A DNA stretch of 13,572 nucleotides from Psychrobacter sp. (GTDB lineage Bacteria; Pseudomonadota; Gammaproteobacteria; Pseudomonadales; Moraxellaceae): NCBI GenBank assembly GCA_029264635.1, contig JARIAA010000281.1:1-13572 (forward strand), written 5' to 3'. The notes beneath the pieces are model-generated. The model was not told the origin of the DNA and made no database searches. It saw only the letters and a list, made by a program, of their open reading frames with translations. How positions within the stretch are numbered: the stretch's first letter is position 1; every line of letters starts with the position of its first letter. Of this stretch, positions 1-7,512 are shown in pieces. The position numbers were made by a program, and so were the translations under genes.

Positions 1-1
1 C

Positions 2-583
2 TTAGTTGTTGCGCTTACTTTGCTGGCATTACTATCTGCATTTGCAACATGGAGCTATTTTAATAATGAGCTTGATGAACAGCGTGATGCCAACGCGCTT
101 GTTGAGCAAGAAAATGCACGTTTAGACTCGGTCTTGACTGAAATTGATAGTTTAGAGCAGCGCCGTGAAGATATTATCTCTCGTATGCAAGTGATTCAAG
201 ACTTGCAAGGTCGTCGTCCAGTTCCAGTCCACTTATGGGATGATATCGCGAAAGCCATACCGCCTGCACTGTATCTCAATAACTTAAAACGCGAAGGTGA
301 CCTATTGACTCTAACGGGCCTTGCAGACAATCCAAACGTAGTCTCAAGCTTGATTCGAAATTTAGATACAAGCACATGGATGGGTAATTCTGCTGTACGC
401 AATATTCAGCAAAATATCACCGCCTACCAGCCAGCTCCTGCACTTAATGAGACCGTTACTACTGGTGAGCAGCCCCGTCCTATCTATCCTGAGGACAGCT
501 ATGTACAGTTTGTGATCACAACACAAGTCCAGACAGAAACCACCAATCCTGATGACAGCGCTGAGTCTGGAGGCGAGTTGTGA
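2..583 (+). CDS. pilN: Type IV pilus inner-membrane protein PilN (5' partial)
   Basis: PilN forms the inner-membrane alignment subcomplex of the type IV pilus machine with PilM, PilO and PilP. The reading frame is open to the left edge, so the true start and the usual short cytoplasmic N-terminus that contacts PilM lie outside the window; a TTG at 20 is only an internal leucine codon. What is visible is the second half of a membrane helix (LVVALTLLALLSAFATW), then a charged coiled-coil stretch rich in Glu, Arg and Gln, and then a small alpha/beta domain (about 55-180) containing PVHLWDDIAKAIPPALYLNNL, typical of the PilN/GspL-like family. The stop overlaps the pilO start by four bases (GTGA, 580-583), which indicates translational coupling. 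Identification rests on sequence character plus the unbroken pilN-O-P-Q order. Confidence 0.95.
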   Translation, partial: LVVALTLLALLSAFATWSYFNNELDEQRDANALVEQENARLDSVLTEIDSLEQRREDIISRMQVIQDLQGRRPVPVHLWDDIAKAIPPALYLNNLKREGDLLTLTGLADNPNVVSSLIRNLDTSTWMGNSAVRNIQQNITAYQPAPALNETVTTGEQPRPIYPEDSYVQFVITTQVQTETTNPDDSAESGGEL

Positions 584-1314
584 AACTTATCCGTAAAAAA
601 ACACTAGTAAAGACCAAAAAAACAGCCGTACGTAAAAAACAGTTTAACTTCAATGATTTTCGCCGCAGCTTTGAGTCTTTAGATACTGAAAACTACGGCA
701 GTTGGCCCTTGCCGGTTAAGATAACGGTCCTTGCCTTTATCATCGCATTTATTGCTGCTTTATCTTGGGCAATGCCAATCAGTAGTAAGATTGATGAGAT
801 TACAGCTGCTGAGAGTGAACAGCAAACGTTACTAGATAGCTACCGTGAAAAAGAGTCGCGGGCACGTCATTTAGAAGCTTATAAAGCCCAAGTCAACCAG
901 ATGGAAACTGAATTTAATACCTTGCTTGACCAGCTCCCTAAAGATACCCGTGTATCAGAGTTAGTAGAGGGTATCAACATGACGGGCGTCGGTAGCAATA
1001 TACGTTTTCAAGATATCTCTGTAGAGCCTGAAATTGAAAATGAGTTCTTCATTGAGCAGCCGATTCGTATTGCTGCTTTAGGCGAATACCATCAGTTTGG
1101 TAGCTTTATCAGTGGTCTTGCAGCCTTACCGCGAATCATTACTATGCATGATTTTGAGATTAGTAATCCGCAACCAACGTTGGATGCCATTCCCGAGCTA
1201 AACCTCGTCTTACAAACCAAAACTTACCGCTCAAAAGAAGTAACAACTGATGCGGTGGCGACCGAAGGTGAGGTAGCGCCGCCAGCTACCGACGCTACTG
1301 CGGAGGCTAATTGA
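580..1314 (+). CDS. pilO: Type IV pilus inner-membrane protein PilO
   Basis: PilO pairs with PilN through its periplasmic part and links to PilP, aligning the pilus motor with the secretin. The 244-residue product has a basic cytoplasmic tail (1-45), one membrane helix (about 46-66), a periplasmic coiled coil (about 68-118) and a ferredoxin-like domain (about 120-215) with the family segment LGEYHQFGSFISGLAALPRI. The tail after 220 is rich in Ala, Thr and Pro and probably disordered. The GTG start at 580 is supported by a GGAGG ribosome site at 569-573 inside the end of pilN and by the four-base overlap with the pilN stop. The basic N-terminal tail of about 45 residues looks long for PilO (judgement from memory). 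Confidence 0.96.
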   Translation: MKLIRKKTLVKTKKTAVRKKQFNFNDFRRSFESLDTENYGSWPLPVKITVLAFIIAFIAALSWAMPISSKIDEITAAESEQQTLLDSYREKESRARHLEAYKAQVNQMETEFNTLLDQLPKDTRVSELVEGINMTGVGSNIRFQDISVEPEIENEFFIEQPIRIAALGEYHQFGSFISGLAALPRIITMHDFEISNPQPTLDAIPELNLVLQTKTYRSKEVTTDAVATEGEVAPPATDATAEAN

Positions 1315-1315
1315 T

Positions 1316-1849
1316 ATGAATATTAGACAGCTGCCAGCGCTTCTTGTATTGGGTGTTACCTCATTATGGCTGACGGGTTGTACCGATCGTATCGGTATGG
1401 CGGGGCAGGCCATGAATGAGATCCGTAACTCGCCATCACAACCAATAGAGCCACCACCCAAAGCTGAGATAGTAGAGGACTTTGTATATAGTGCCACTTT
1501 ACTACGCAGCCCGTTTTTACCACCAAGCCTTGTCAATGTTCAAAGTGCCACCGCCTCTACGGATGGTGTACGCCCTGATATTACGCGTACAAAAGAACCT
1601 CTTGAGCAGTATGAGATTGCGCAGCTGACTTTTCGCGGAATGGTGATATCTCCTGAGGGTCAGCAGTACGCCTTAGTACAGCGTCCAGACGGTTCGGTTG
1701 CTAGCGTTAAAGTAGGTGATTATCTTGGATTGAACGACGGCCGTATTGTTGAGATCACGCCGACCCAGATTAATTTAATTGAAATTGTGCCAGATAGCCG
1801 CGCAGGATTTATTGAAAGACCTCAGTCGCTGGTCTCTCCTATAAATTAA
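1316..1849 (+). CDS. pilP: Type IV pilus lipoprotein PilP
   Basis: PilP is an inner-membrane-anchored periplasmic lipoprotein that connects the PilN/PilO dimer to the N-terminal domains of the PilQ secretin. The 177-residue product has a lipoprotein signal peptide ending in the lipobox LTGC, with Cys22 as the expected lipidated residue. A proline-rich linker (about 40-50) is followed by the YSATLLRSPF segment that binds PilN/PilO in this family. The beta-sandwich HR domain lies at about 97-170 and includes the GMV..P.G..YALVQ..DG....VKVGDYLG pattern. The ATG lies two bases after the pilO stop and is served by CGGAGG at 1301-1306. The 177-residue length is normal for the family. Nothing is odd here. 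Confidence 0.96.
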   Translation: MNIRQLPALLVLGVTSLWLTGCTDRIGMAGQAMNEIRNSPSQPIEPPPKAEIVEDFVYSATLLRSPFLPPSLVNVQSATASTDGVRPDITRTKEPLEQYEIAQLTFRGMVISPEGQQYALVQRPDGSVASVKVGDYLGLNDGRIVEITPTQINLIEIVPDSRAGFIERPQSLVSPIN

Positions 1850-1876
1850 GTTGGCAGATTTTTTGAGGAATAAATA

Positions 1877-4258
1877 ATGACAGTACGCAATAACAAGGTA
1901 ATGACAATGAATAACCGCGTATCTTCTGCCTTCGCCGTCTCTGCATTGGCAACTTGCATCGTAGCAATTAGTACCAGTGCTTATGCTGAACAGCGCATTA
2001 ATACGGTCTCTGTCGTACAGACTGCGCCTGCGGTCACACAAATGCGCTTAGGATTTGCAGGGACGCCAGTGTTACCTGCCGCTTACCAGTTAGAGGATCC
2101 TAACCGTTTGGTTCTAGATTTTGAGCAAGTGCAAAATGGCCTTGCGAACCGATTTAGCAATTATAACATTGGTATGGTCAATGATGTCACCACTTTAAAT
2201 AGCGATAGCACAACGCGTCTCATTGTGGGTTTAAAACAAAATGGTAGCTATACAACGGCTATTGATGGTAATGATCTATTACTCACCATGACAGAGCCCA
2301 ATCGTTCAGTTATCAAGAATAGTTCGACGATAATCTCAGCACCTGTAGTGGTTTCAAAACCAAGTGTAAGAGTGGCTGATGACAATGCACTTACCACAAC
2401 AGCGATTATTACCCCTATTGTCGAAACCAGTAGCGCAGGGATTAGGCCGATTAATACAGGCTCGGAGGTGATTAAAGTACAAGCGCCGACTGATACTATG
2501 GTTGTGCGTGTTAACCCTTTACTCGATCCTAGGCTCGCTGCTACGCAAGTGAGTAAACAGTATAGCTATGATGGTTTGAGCGCGCTAAATTTTGCGGCAG
2601 GCAGTAATGGCAGTGGTAATGTGAGTATTGCACTTGCGAATGAAGCCATTCCTATCGATGTGCAGCGCCAAGGCAACAAGCTGATTGTACGCATAACTGG
2701 TAGTACGATTCCTCGAAATTTATTGCGCCGCTTGAATGTTAATAGTGGACTGGTAGACAGTATTGATACTAAAAATCAAGGTCAAAGTGGTGTCATTACT
2801 ATTAATATGAAAGCTGATTACGAGTATCAAGCTTATCAATCAGGTAATCAGCTCAATATCAGTATTAGCCAACCTGAGCTCTTACGTGAACCGACAATCG
2901 AAGAAAAAGTATATAGCGGTGAGGCGCTATCGATGGAGTTTCAGGACGTTGAGATTCGCAGTGTCCTTGATATTCTCGCGCAGTTTACCGAGATGAATAT
3001 CGTTGCTAGTGATTCGGTAAGTGGAAATATTACCCTACGCCTCATCAATGTACCATGGGATCAAGCACTCGATATTATCTTAAAAAGTAAGAATCTAGAC
3101 AAGCGTGAAAATGGTAATGTTATATTGATTGCGCCTTCCACTGAGCTTGCGACACAAGAAGCACAAGAGCTTGAAGCCCAGCAGGCCGTTCAAGCCTACG
3201 CACCATTACGTACTGAATATATTCGTCTAAGCTACGCCAAAGCACAAGATGTATTTAACCTTATCTCTCAAGGCAGCGGTTCATCTGGTGGCGGTTCAGC
3301 TAACAGCCGCGTAGAAGATAGCAATAGCTTGTTGTCGAATCGAGGTACAGTAACAATTGATGATCGTACCAATACCCTTATCGTTAAAGATGTGGCAGAT
3401 AGTATCGAAAATATCCACAGGCTGATTAGCAAAATTGATATTCCCGTCCGTCAGGTTATGATCGAAGCGCGAATCGTGAGCGCCTCTGACAGCTTTAGTA
3501 AAGAGATTGGGGTACGCTGGGGTATTTTATCGAACGGTGCGGCCAATAACCGTAACTTGCTGGTAGGCGGTAGTGATCAGACATTATGGGATCTCAAAAA
3601 TTTCAATGTAGAAACGACCACGATCAATGGTCAATCCGTCTCATATCCTTCTTATGATATCAGTCGCCCTGACAATCTAAACGTTGATTTGGGTGTTGCA
3701 AACCCTGCAGGAAGTATCGCCTTTGGTTTGCTTGGTTTTTCAGATCTGATGCTTGATCTAGAGCTATCAGCCATGCAAGCAGATAACCGCGGGGAAGTCA
3801 TCTCGACACCCAAGATTTTAACCGCGGATAAACAAACCGCAAAAATATCTTCAGGTACGCAAATCCCTTATCAAGAAGCCTCAGCTAGTGGCGCGACCAC
3901 CACCAGCTTTAAAGAAGCTGCTCTTAGTCTGCAAGCGACGCCAAATATCACTCCTGATGGTAAGATTGGTTTGGAATTATTAATTACCAATGGTTCTCCA
4001 GTATTTGGTAATGGTATCGTTGCTATCGCTGAAGATTCGATCTCAACCAATATCATCGTTGAAGATGGTCAAACTATTGTATTGGGCGGCGTCTTTAAAA
4101 ACACGACGGGCAATAGGGTTGATAAAGTCCCTTTCTTAGGTGATCTGCCTTATGTGGGCCGCGCGTTTCGCAGGGATGTGCGTAGCAACAACAAAGAAGA
4201 GCTTCTTATATTTATAACGACAAAACTTGTTAGTGATGGTATTAGTCGTTTAGACTAA
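1877..4258 (+). CDS. pilQ: Type IV pilus outer-membrane secretin PilQ
   Basis: PilQ forms the multimeric outer-membrane channel through which the pilus is extruded and retracted, and through which DNA can enter in competent species. The 793-residue product starts with a signal peptide probably cut after AYA (37/38). Two AMIN-type beta domains that bind peptidoglycan follow (about 50-140 and 215-335). Next come a secretin/TonB short N-terminal domain (about 345-420) and an N1/NolW-like domain (about 443-530) with a Gly/Ser-rich loop at 466-475. The secretin barrel domain (about 530-788) ends with the signature VPFLGDLPYVGRAFRR (751-766) and EELLIFITTKLV. GAGGA at 1865-1869 sits seven bases before the first ATG, supporting that start over the later ATGs at 1901 and 1907. 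It is the last gene of the operon. Confidence 0.98.
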   Translation: MTVRNNKVMTMNNRVSSAFAVSALATCIVAISTSAYAEQRINTVSVVQTAPAVTQMRLGFAGTPVLPAAYQLEDPNRLVLDFEQVQNGLANRFSNYNIGMVNDVTTLNSDSTTRLIVGLKQNGSYTTAIDGNDLLLTMTEPNRSVIKNSSTIISAPVVVSKPSVRVADDNALTTTAIITPIVETSSAGIRPINTGSEVIKVQAPTDTMVVRVNPLLDPRLAATQVSKQYSYDGLSALNFAAGSNGSGNVSIALANEAIPIDVQRQGNKLIVRITGSTIPRNLLRRLNVNSGLVDSIDTKNQGQSGVITINMKADYEYQAYQSGNQLNISISQPELLREPTIEEKVYSGEALSMEFQDVEIRSVLDILAQFTEMNIVASDSVSGNITLRLINVPWDQALDIILKSKNLDKRENGNVILIAPSTELATQEAQELEAQQAVQAYAPLRTEYIRLSYAKAQDVFNLISQGSGSSGGGSANSRVEDSNSLLSNRGTVTIDDRTNTLIVKDVADSIENIHRLISKIDIPVRQVMIEARIVSASDSFSKEIGVRWGILSNGAANNRNLLVGGSDQTLWDLKNFNVETTTINGQSVSYPSYDISRPDNLNVDLGVANPAGSIAFGLLGFSDLMLDLELSAMQADNRGEVISTPKILTADKQTAKISSGTQIPYQEASASGATTTSFKEAALSLQATPNITPDGKIGLELLITNGSPVFGNGIVAIAEDSISTNIIVEDGQTIVLGGVFKNTTGNRVDKVPFLGDLPYVGRAFRRDVRSNNKEELLIFITTKLVSDGISRLD

Positions 4259-4286
4259 TTTTAGAAAGCTTATTTTTTTACAAAGC

Positions 4287-4317
4287 AAAAAAAGCAAGCC
4301 TTAGTGCTTGCTTTTTT
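4287..4317 (+). terminator. Intrinsic terminator after pilQ
   Basis: A 12-base perfect stem, AAAAAAGCAAGC (4288-4299) with GCTTGCTTTTTT (4306-4317), encloses the six-base loop CTTAGT. The T run on the 3' side makes a textbook intrinsic terminator 29 bases after the pilQ stop. The A run on the other arm could also let it act on antisense transcription. Confidence 0.93.
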
Positions 4318-4372
4318 ATGCGCTCATATTTGATGATAGGCAATTTTACTGACAATAATCACAGCTCGTTAC

Positions 4373-4401
4373 TAGACAGAATATCGATGACGTTGTATGA
4401 T
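4373..4401 (+). promoter_or_regulatory. Sigma-70 type promoter of aroK-aroB
   Basis: TAGACA (4373-4378, five of six matches to TTGACA) and TATGAT (4396-4401, five of six matches to TATAAT) are separated by exactly 17 bases. Transcription would start near 4408. The site lies just after the pilQ terminator, so the aro genes are probably transcribed independently of the pilus operon. The call comes from consensus matching only. Confidence 0.65.
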
Positions 4402-4416
4402 AGGGAATTTATCTGA

Positions 4417-5052
4417 GTGAGTGCTATGTTGGAGGAATTGCCGTCAGTATTCTTAGTCGGACCGATGGGAGCGGGGAAGACCACCATTGGCCGATTGCTC
4501 GCTAAGCAGTTGGGACGCGAGTTTATGGACAGTGACTGGTACATCGAGTCGCAAACCGGTGCTGACATTGCTTGGATATTTGCTAAAGAAGGTGAGGCGG
4601 GGTTTCGTATTCGTGAAACACGAGCCATCGATGAGCTGACGAAGCGTAAGCATATGGTTCTGGCAACTGGCGGCGGTGCCGTCATGCGTGCAGAAAACCG
4701 AGAATTTTTGCGCCAGCGCGGTATTGTGGTGTATCTAAATGCCCCTGTTGATGTGCAAATGGCACGCACCGCTAAAGACAAATCGCGCCCACTGCTACAG
4801 CAGCCTAATCCTAGAAAAATACTGCAAGAATTATACAGCGCTCGCGATCCACTCTATCGACAAATCGCTCATATTGTCTTGCCTACTGGGCACACTTATC
4901 CTCGTCATATGGTCAACCAGCTGTTACAGCAGCTTGAGGCCTTTTTTGAACCTGTCGCTAACAATATAGACTCTAACACAATAGCGGCGACAACGAATAT
5001 AACCGTCAATAAGCACTCAGTTTCACCGCCTAAACCATCAACTGATTCGTAG
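4417..5052 (+). CDS. aroK: Shikimate kinase AroK
   Basis: AroK phosphorylates the 3-hydroxyl of shikimate with ATP, the fifth step of the common aromatic amino-acid pathway, in the cytoplasm. Counting from the GTG, the Walker A loop is GPMGAGKT (15-22), the shikimate-binding DSD is at 38-40, the GFR.RE segment is at 62-67, the GGGAV loop at 85-89, the lid KSRPLL at 122-127 and ARDPLYR near 142. The first 175 residues are a complete kinase; the remaining 35 or so are polar and rich in Asn, Thr and Ser, and look like an unstructured extension. The start is uncertain: GTG 4417 has AGGGA ten bases upstream, but the predicted transcript begins near 4408. ATG 4426, giving MLEELPSV, is an equally good choice. 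aroB follows 55 bases later. Confidence 0.96.
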   Translation: MSAMLEELPSVFLVGPMGAGKTTIGRLLAKQLGREFMDSDWYIESQTGADIAWIFAKEGEAGFRIRETRAIDELTKRKHMVLATGGGAVMRAENREFLRQRGIVVYLNAPVDVQMARTAKDKSRPLLQQPNPRKILQELYSARDPLYRQIAHIVLPTGHTYPRHMVNQLLQQLEAFFEPVANNIDSNTIAATTNITVNKHSVSPPKPSTDS

Positions 5053-5107
5053 ATTTTGACAAAATGCTTTGATAAGCAGCTAATAGATATAAAAAATAGG
5101 ATGTTTT

Positions 5108-6202
5108 ATGGCAACGCCACTATTTAACGATGGCTTGACGGTTCATACCCAAAGCCATGATTACCCAATTGTCATCACCGAGCAGTGTGACATGGCAGCA
5201 AGCATAGCCCCTTATATTAAAGGTCAACAAGTACTCATTGTTACTAATGACACCATTGCGCCTTTATATTTACAGCCGCTGCAACAACAGCTAGCAAAAT
5301 CTTTTACAGTAGCCGTTTGCATACTTTCAGATGGTGAGCAGTACAAAAACCAAGACAGTATCAATAAGATTTATGACACTTTAATGATGCATCATTTTAA
5401 CCGTGATGTGACCTTGGTTGCGCTTGGTGGCGGGGTTGTGGGTGATATGACAGGGTTTGCAGCAGCAAGCTTTATGCGCGGCGTGGATTTTATCCAAATT
5501 CCAACTACGTTGTTGTCACAGGTAGATTCAAGCGTCGGCGGCAAAACCGGTATCAATCATCCACAAGGTAAAAATATGATTGGTGCTTTTTGGCAGCCGC
5601 AAATGGTATTGGCAGATATGAGCACCTTGCAAACTTTACCAGCACGTGAGTTGTCGGCGGGGCTTGCAGAAGTGATTAAGTATGCTTTGATTATGGATGA
5701 AGGGTTTTTAAGCTGGCTTGAACAAAACCTGCCTGCCATGATGGCACTCGATCTAGCCATACTTGGCAAGGCTGTAAAACGCTGCTGCGAGTATAAAGCG
5801 TCTGTGGTTGCACAAGATGAAAGAGAGTCAGGCGTGCGAGCGCTTCTCAATTTTGGACATACTTTTGGGCATGTGATTGAAACCCATGAAGGCTATGGCA
5901 ATTGGTTACATGGTGAAGCGGTCGCTGCTGGTATGCTCCAAGCCGCTGAGTTATCACAAAAGATGGGCTGTCTTAACAGCGATGATGTGGCACGAATCAA
6001 GCGTGTACTCATTCTGGCAAATCTCCCCATCACCCCGCCTGCCATTGATGTTGATACGGCCTTGGATTTGATGGGTCATGACAAAAAGGTGAAACGCGGA
6101 CAAATCCGTCTAATTTTGTTAAAATCAATCGGACAAGCGGTGCTAACAGATGATTTTGACGTGCAGCTTCTTAGCGATGTGTTATCACAACAGGTGGTAT
6201 AA
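5108..6202 (+). CDS. aroB: 3-dehydroquinate synthase AroB
   Basis: AroB converts DAHP to 3-dehydroquinate using NAD and a divalent metal, the second step of the shikimate pathway, in the cytoplasm. The 364 residues match the usual size. Visible motifs are DGEQYKN (75-81), the NAD-binding loop GGGVVGDMTGFAA (107-119), IPTTLLSQVDSSVGGKTGIN (131-150) and the metal ligands Glu188, His251 (in NFGHTFGHVIE) and His268 (in WLHGEAVAAGM). The spacing of these ligands, 63 and 17 residues, equals that of the E. coli enzyme as I recall it. The ATG at 5108 has AGGA six bases upstream; an ATG at 5101 is out of frame. The aroK-aroB order is widely conserved in gammaproteobacteria and suggests one operon. Confidence 0.98.
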   Translation: MATPLFNDGLTVHTQSHDYPIVITEQCDMAASIAPYIKGQQVLIVTNDTIAPLYLQPLQQQLAKSFTVAVCILSDGEQYKNQDSINKIYDTLMMHHFNRDVTLVALGGGVVGDMTGFAAASFMRGVDFIQIPTTLLSQVDSSVGGKTGINHPQGKNMIGAFWQPQMVLADMSTLQTLPARELSAGLAEVIKYALIMDEGFLSWLEQNLPAMMALDLAILGKAVKRCCEYKASVVAQDERESGVRALLNFGHTFGHVIETHEGYGNWLHGEAVAAGMLQAAELSQKMGCLNSDDVARIKRVLILANLPITPPAIDVDTALDLMGHDKKVKRGQIRLILLKSIGQAVLTDDFDVQLLSDVLSQQVV

Positions 6203-6291
6203 GTTTTAATTTGCTTGCCGTCTACGATATTTTTCATAGTCCTTTTATTATCTATTAGCCAGCTTAACCCTATTTTTCCAAGGAAATACCC

Positions 6292-7341
6292 ATGGCTACA
6301 TCGAGTTCTACGACGCGCACAAAAAGCAGATCATATCGCCGTCAAGCTTTGATTTGGCTGATGATGACGTTGCTGCTTGGAGTCTTAACGGCGCTGCTTT
6401 GGATGTTTAGTCAGACGCCAGCAGTTGGTGCCAAAATCGAGAATGCTCCAATATCAACGCCAGAAGCTTTGACTACTGAGCTTGAGCAGCCTTTATCTGT
6501 TGCCGCCTTGCATGAGCTTGATAATGACGTGCAGCCGATCGACTTTGAAGACACCATTCGTGATCTGCGCAACTACCCTGATGAATTCAAGGATAAGCGT
6601 TATTTGCTCGCTAATAAAGGTAAATGGACGGTGCAGGTGATGAATGTCGCCGAAAACGAAGTCATCGTGAGTTATCTAGAAGGCCGCGATGACCGCAAAA
6701 AATTCTCCTACTTCCGTTACCGTGATGATAACAATCAGCTGCGCTACATGCTTACATATGGTTTGATGAGTAGTCCGCAAGAGGCCGTCGGTGCTGCTAA
6801 GCTCGTCGATTTTGGTTTGCCAGCAAATGTGCGGGTGTTGCCAGAAGAGATCAGCCGCTACGTCAGTATTATTGATAATTATGAGCGTCCTGGACCCATT
6901 AAAGATCTCAGCACCAGACGTTCGCGCTCCGTTCGACTGCAGCCGACCAAGCGTGAAGTCCCTGCACGTGAAGAAACGGTAACCTCAAACGACTCAATGA
7001 GTGACAATGAGTGGAATAATCAAAGTGCAAATGGTAATAATAGTACTAGGAGCATCCGCCAGTCAGAAGATACCTCTGAAACCCTAGCCTTGAATGAAGA
7101 ACGTACGGTAGTCATTGAAGATGGGACTATACCGTCATCTACGCCTAAAAAAGAAGATAAGTCAGGTAAAGCGGAGTCGGAAACTAAAAACCTGCCCGTT
7201 GTTCCTACACCAAGCCCTCCTAGTACGGCAAGTAACACAGAAAAAAATAATACAAGCTCAAGCAATAAAAACGCGAGCGCTGGGGCTGCTAAAAGTAATA
7301 ATGACAATATAAAAGAGCTCATAGAAGAGAAAAAAGACTAA
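6292..7341 (+). CDS. Membrane protein with SPOR-like region, in the damX position
   Basis: A 349-residue protein with a short basic cytoplasmic tail, one membrane helix (about 18-40) and a periplasmic C-terminal part. Residues about 109-195 run WTVQV, then YFRYRDDNNQLRYMLTYG, SSPQEAVGAAKL and NVRVLPEEI. This resembles a divergent SPOR domain, which binds denuded peptidoglycan at division sites. In enterobacteria aroK-aroB are followed by damX, a SPOR protein of the divisome, so the position supports a similar role. Unlike DamX, the SPOR-like part is central and is followed by about 150 residues of polar, repetitive Ser/Asn/Thr/Lys sequence that looks disordered. AGGA at 6281-6284 is seven bases before the ATG. 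The gene follows aroB by 89 bases and ends before a hairpin at 7379-7413. The function is inferred, not proven. Confidence 0.8.
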   Translation: MATSSSTTRTKSRSYRRQALIWLMMTLLLGVLTALLWMFSQTPAVGAKIENAPISTPEALTTELEQPLSVAALHELDNDVQPIDFEDTIRDLRNYPDEFKDKRYLLANKGKWTVQVMNVAENEVIVSYLEGRDDRKKFSYFRYRDDNNQLRYMLTYGLMSSPQEAVGAAKLVDFGLPANVRVLPEEISRYVSIIDNYERPGPIKDLSTRRSRSVRLQPTKREVPAREETVTSNDSMSDNEWNNQSANGNNSTRSIRQSEDTSETLALNEERTVVIEDGTIPSSTPKKEDKSGKAESETKNLPVVPTPSPPSTASNTEKNNTSSSNKNASAGAAKSNNDNIKELIEEKKD

Positions 7342-7351
7342 CGTTTTGCTC

Positions 7352-7378
7352 GGTCGCTACTATTTAGGTCGCTACTAT
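7352..7378. repeat. 12-base tandem repeat downstream of the SPOR-like gene
   Basis: GGTCGCTACTAT occurs twice, at 7352-7363 and 7367-7378, separated by TTA, giving a 15-base period. It lies between the stop codon and the terminator hairpin. It may be a simple replication-slippage duplication; I see no function for it. Confidence 0.8.
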
Positions 7379-7413
7379 AAAGCTTGCAAAACTTAAGGTT
7401 TAGCAGGCTTTTT
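7379..7413 (+). terminator. Intrinsic terminator of the aroK-aroB-SPOR unit
   Basis: AAAGCTTGC (7379-7387) pairs with GCAGGCTTT (7403-7411) through nine pairs including one G-U. The loop itself can form a short inner AAAC/GTTT helix. Five T bases (7409-7413) close the structure. It lies 38 bases after the stop codon. Confidence 0.75.
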
Positions 7414-7512
7414 CTCGTTCTATGAGGACTGAGGCAGATGAGTAGATGTTACACGGCTTATCAGTAAGACTTTTATTAACAATCTTTTATTATCTAAAAA
7501 GAGTACGAGTAA

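Noticed and set aside
1231..1536. A 101-codon minus-strand frame across the pilO-pilP junction
   Set aside because: It is antisense to two well-supported genes, with no ribosome site or recognisable domain.
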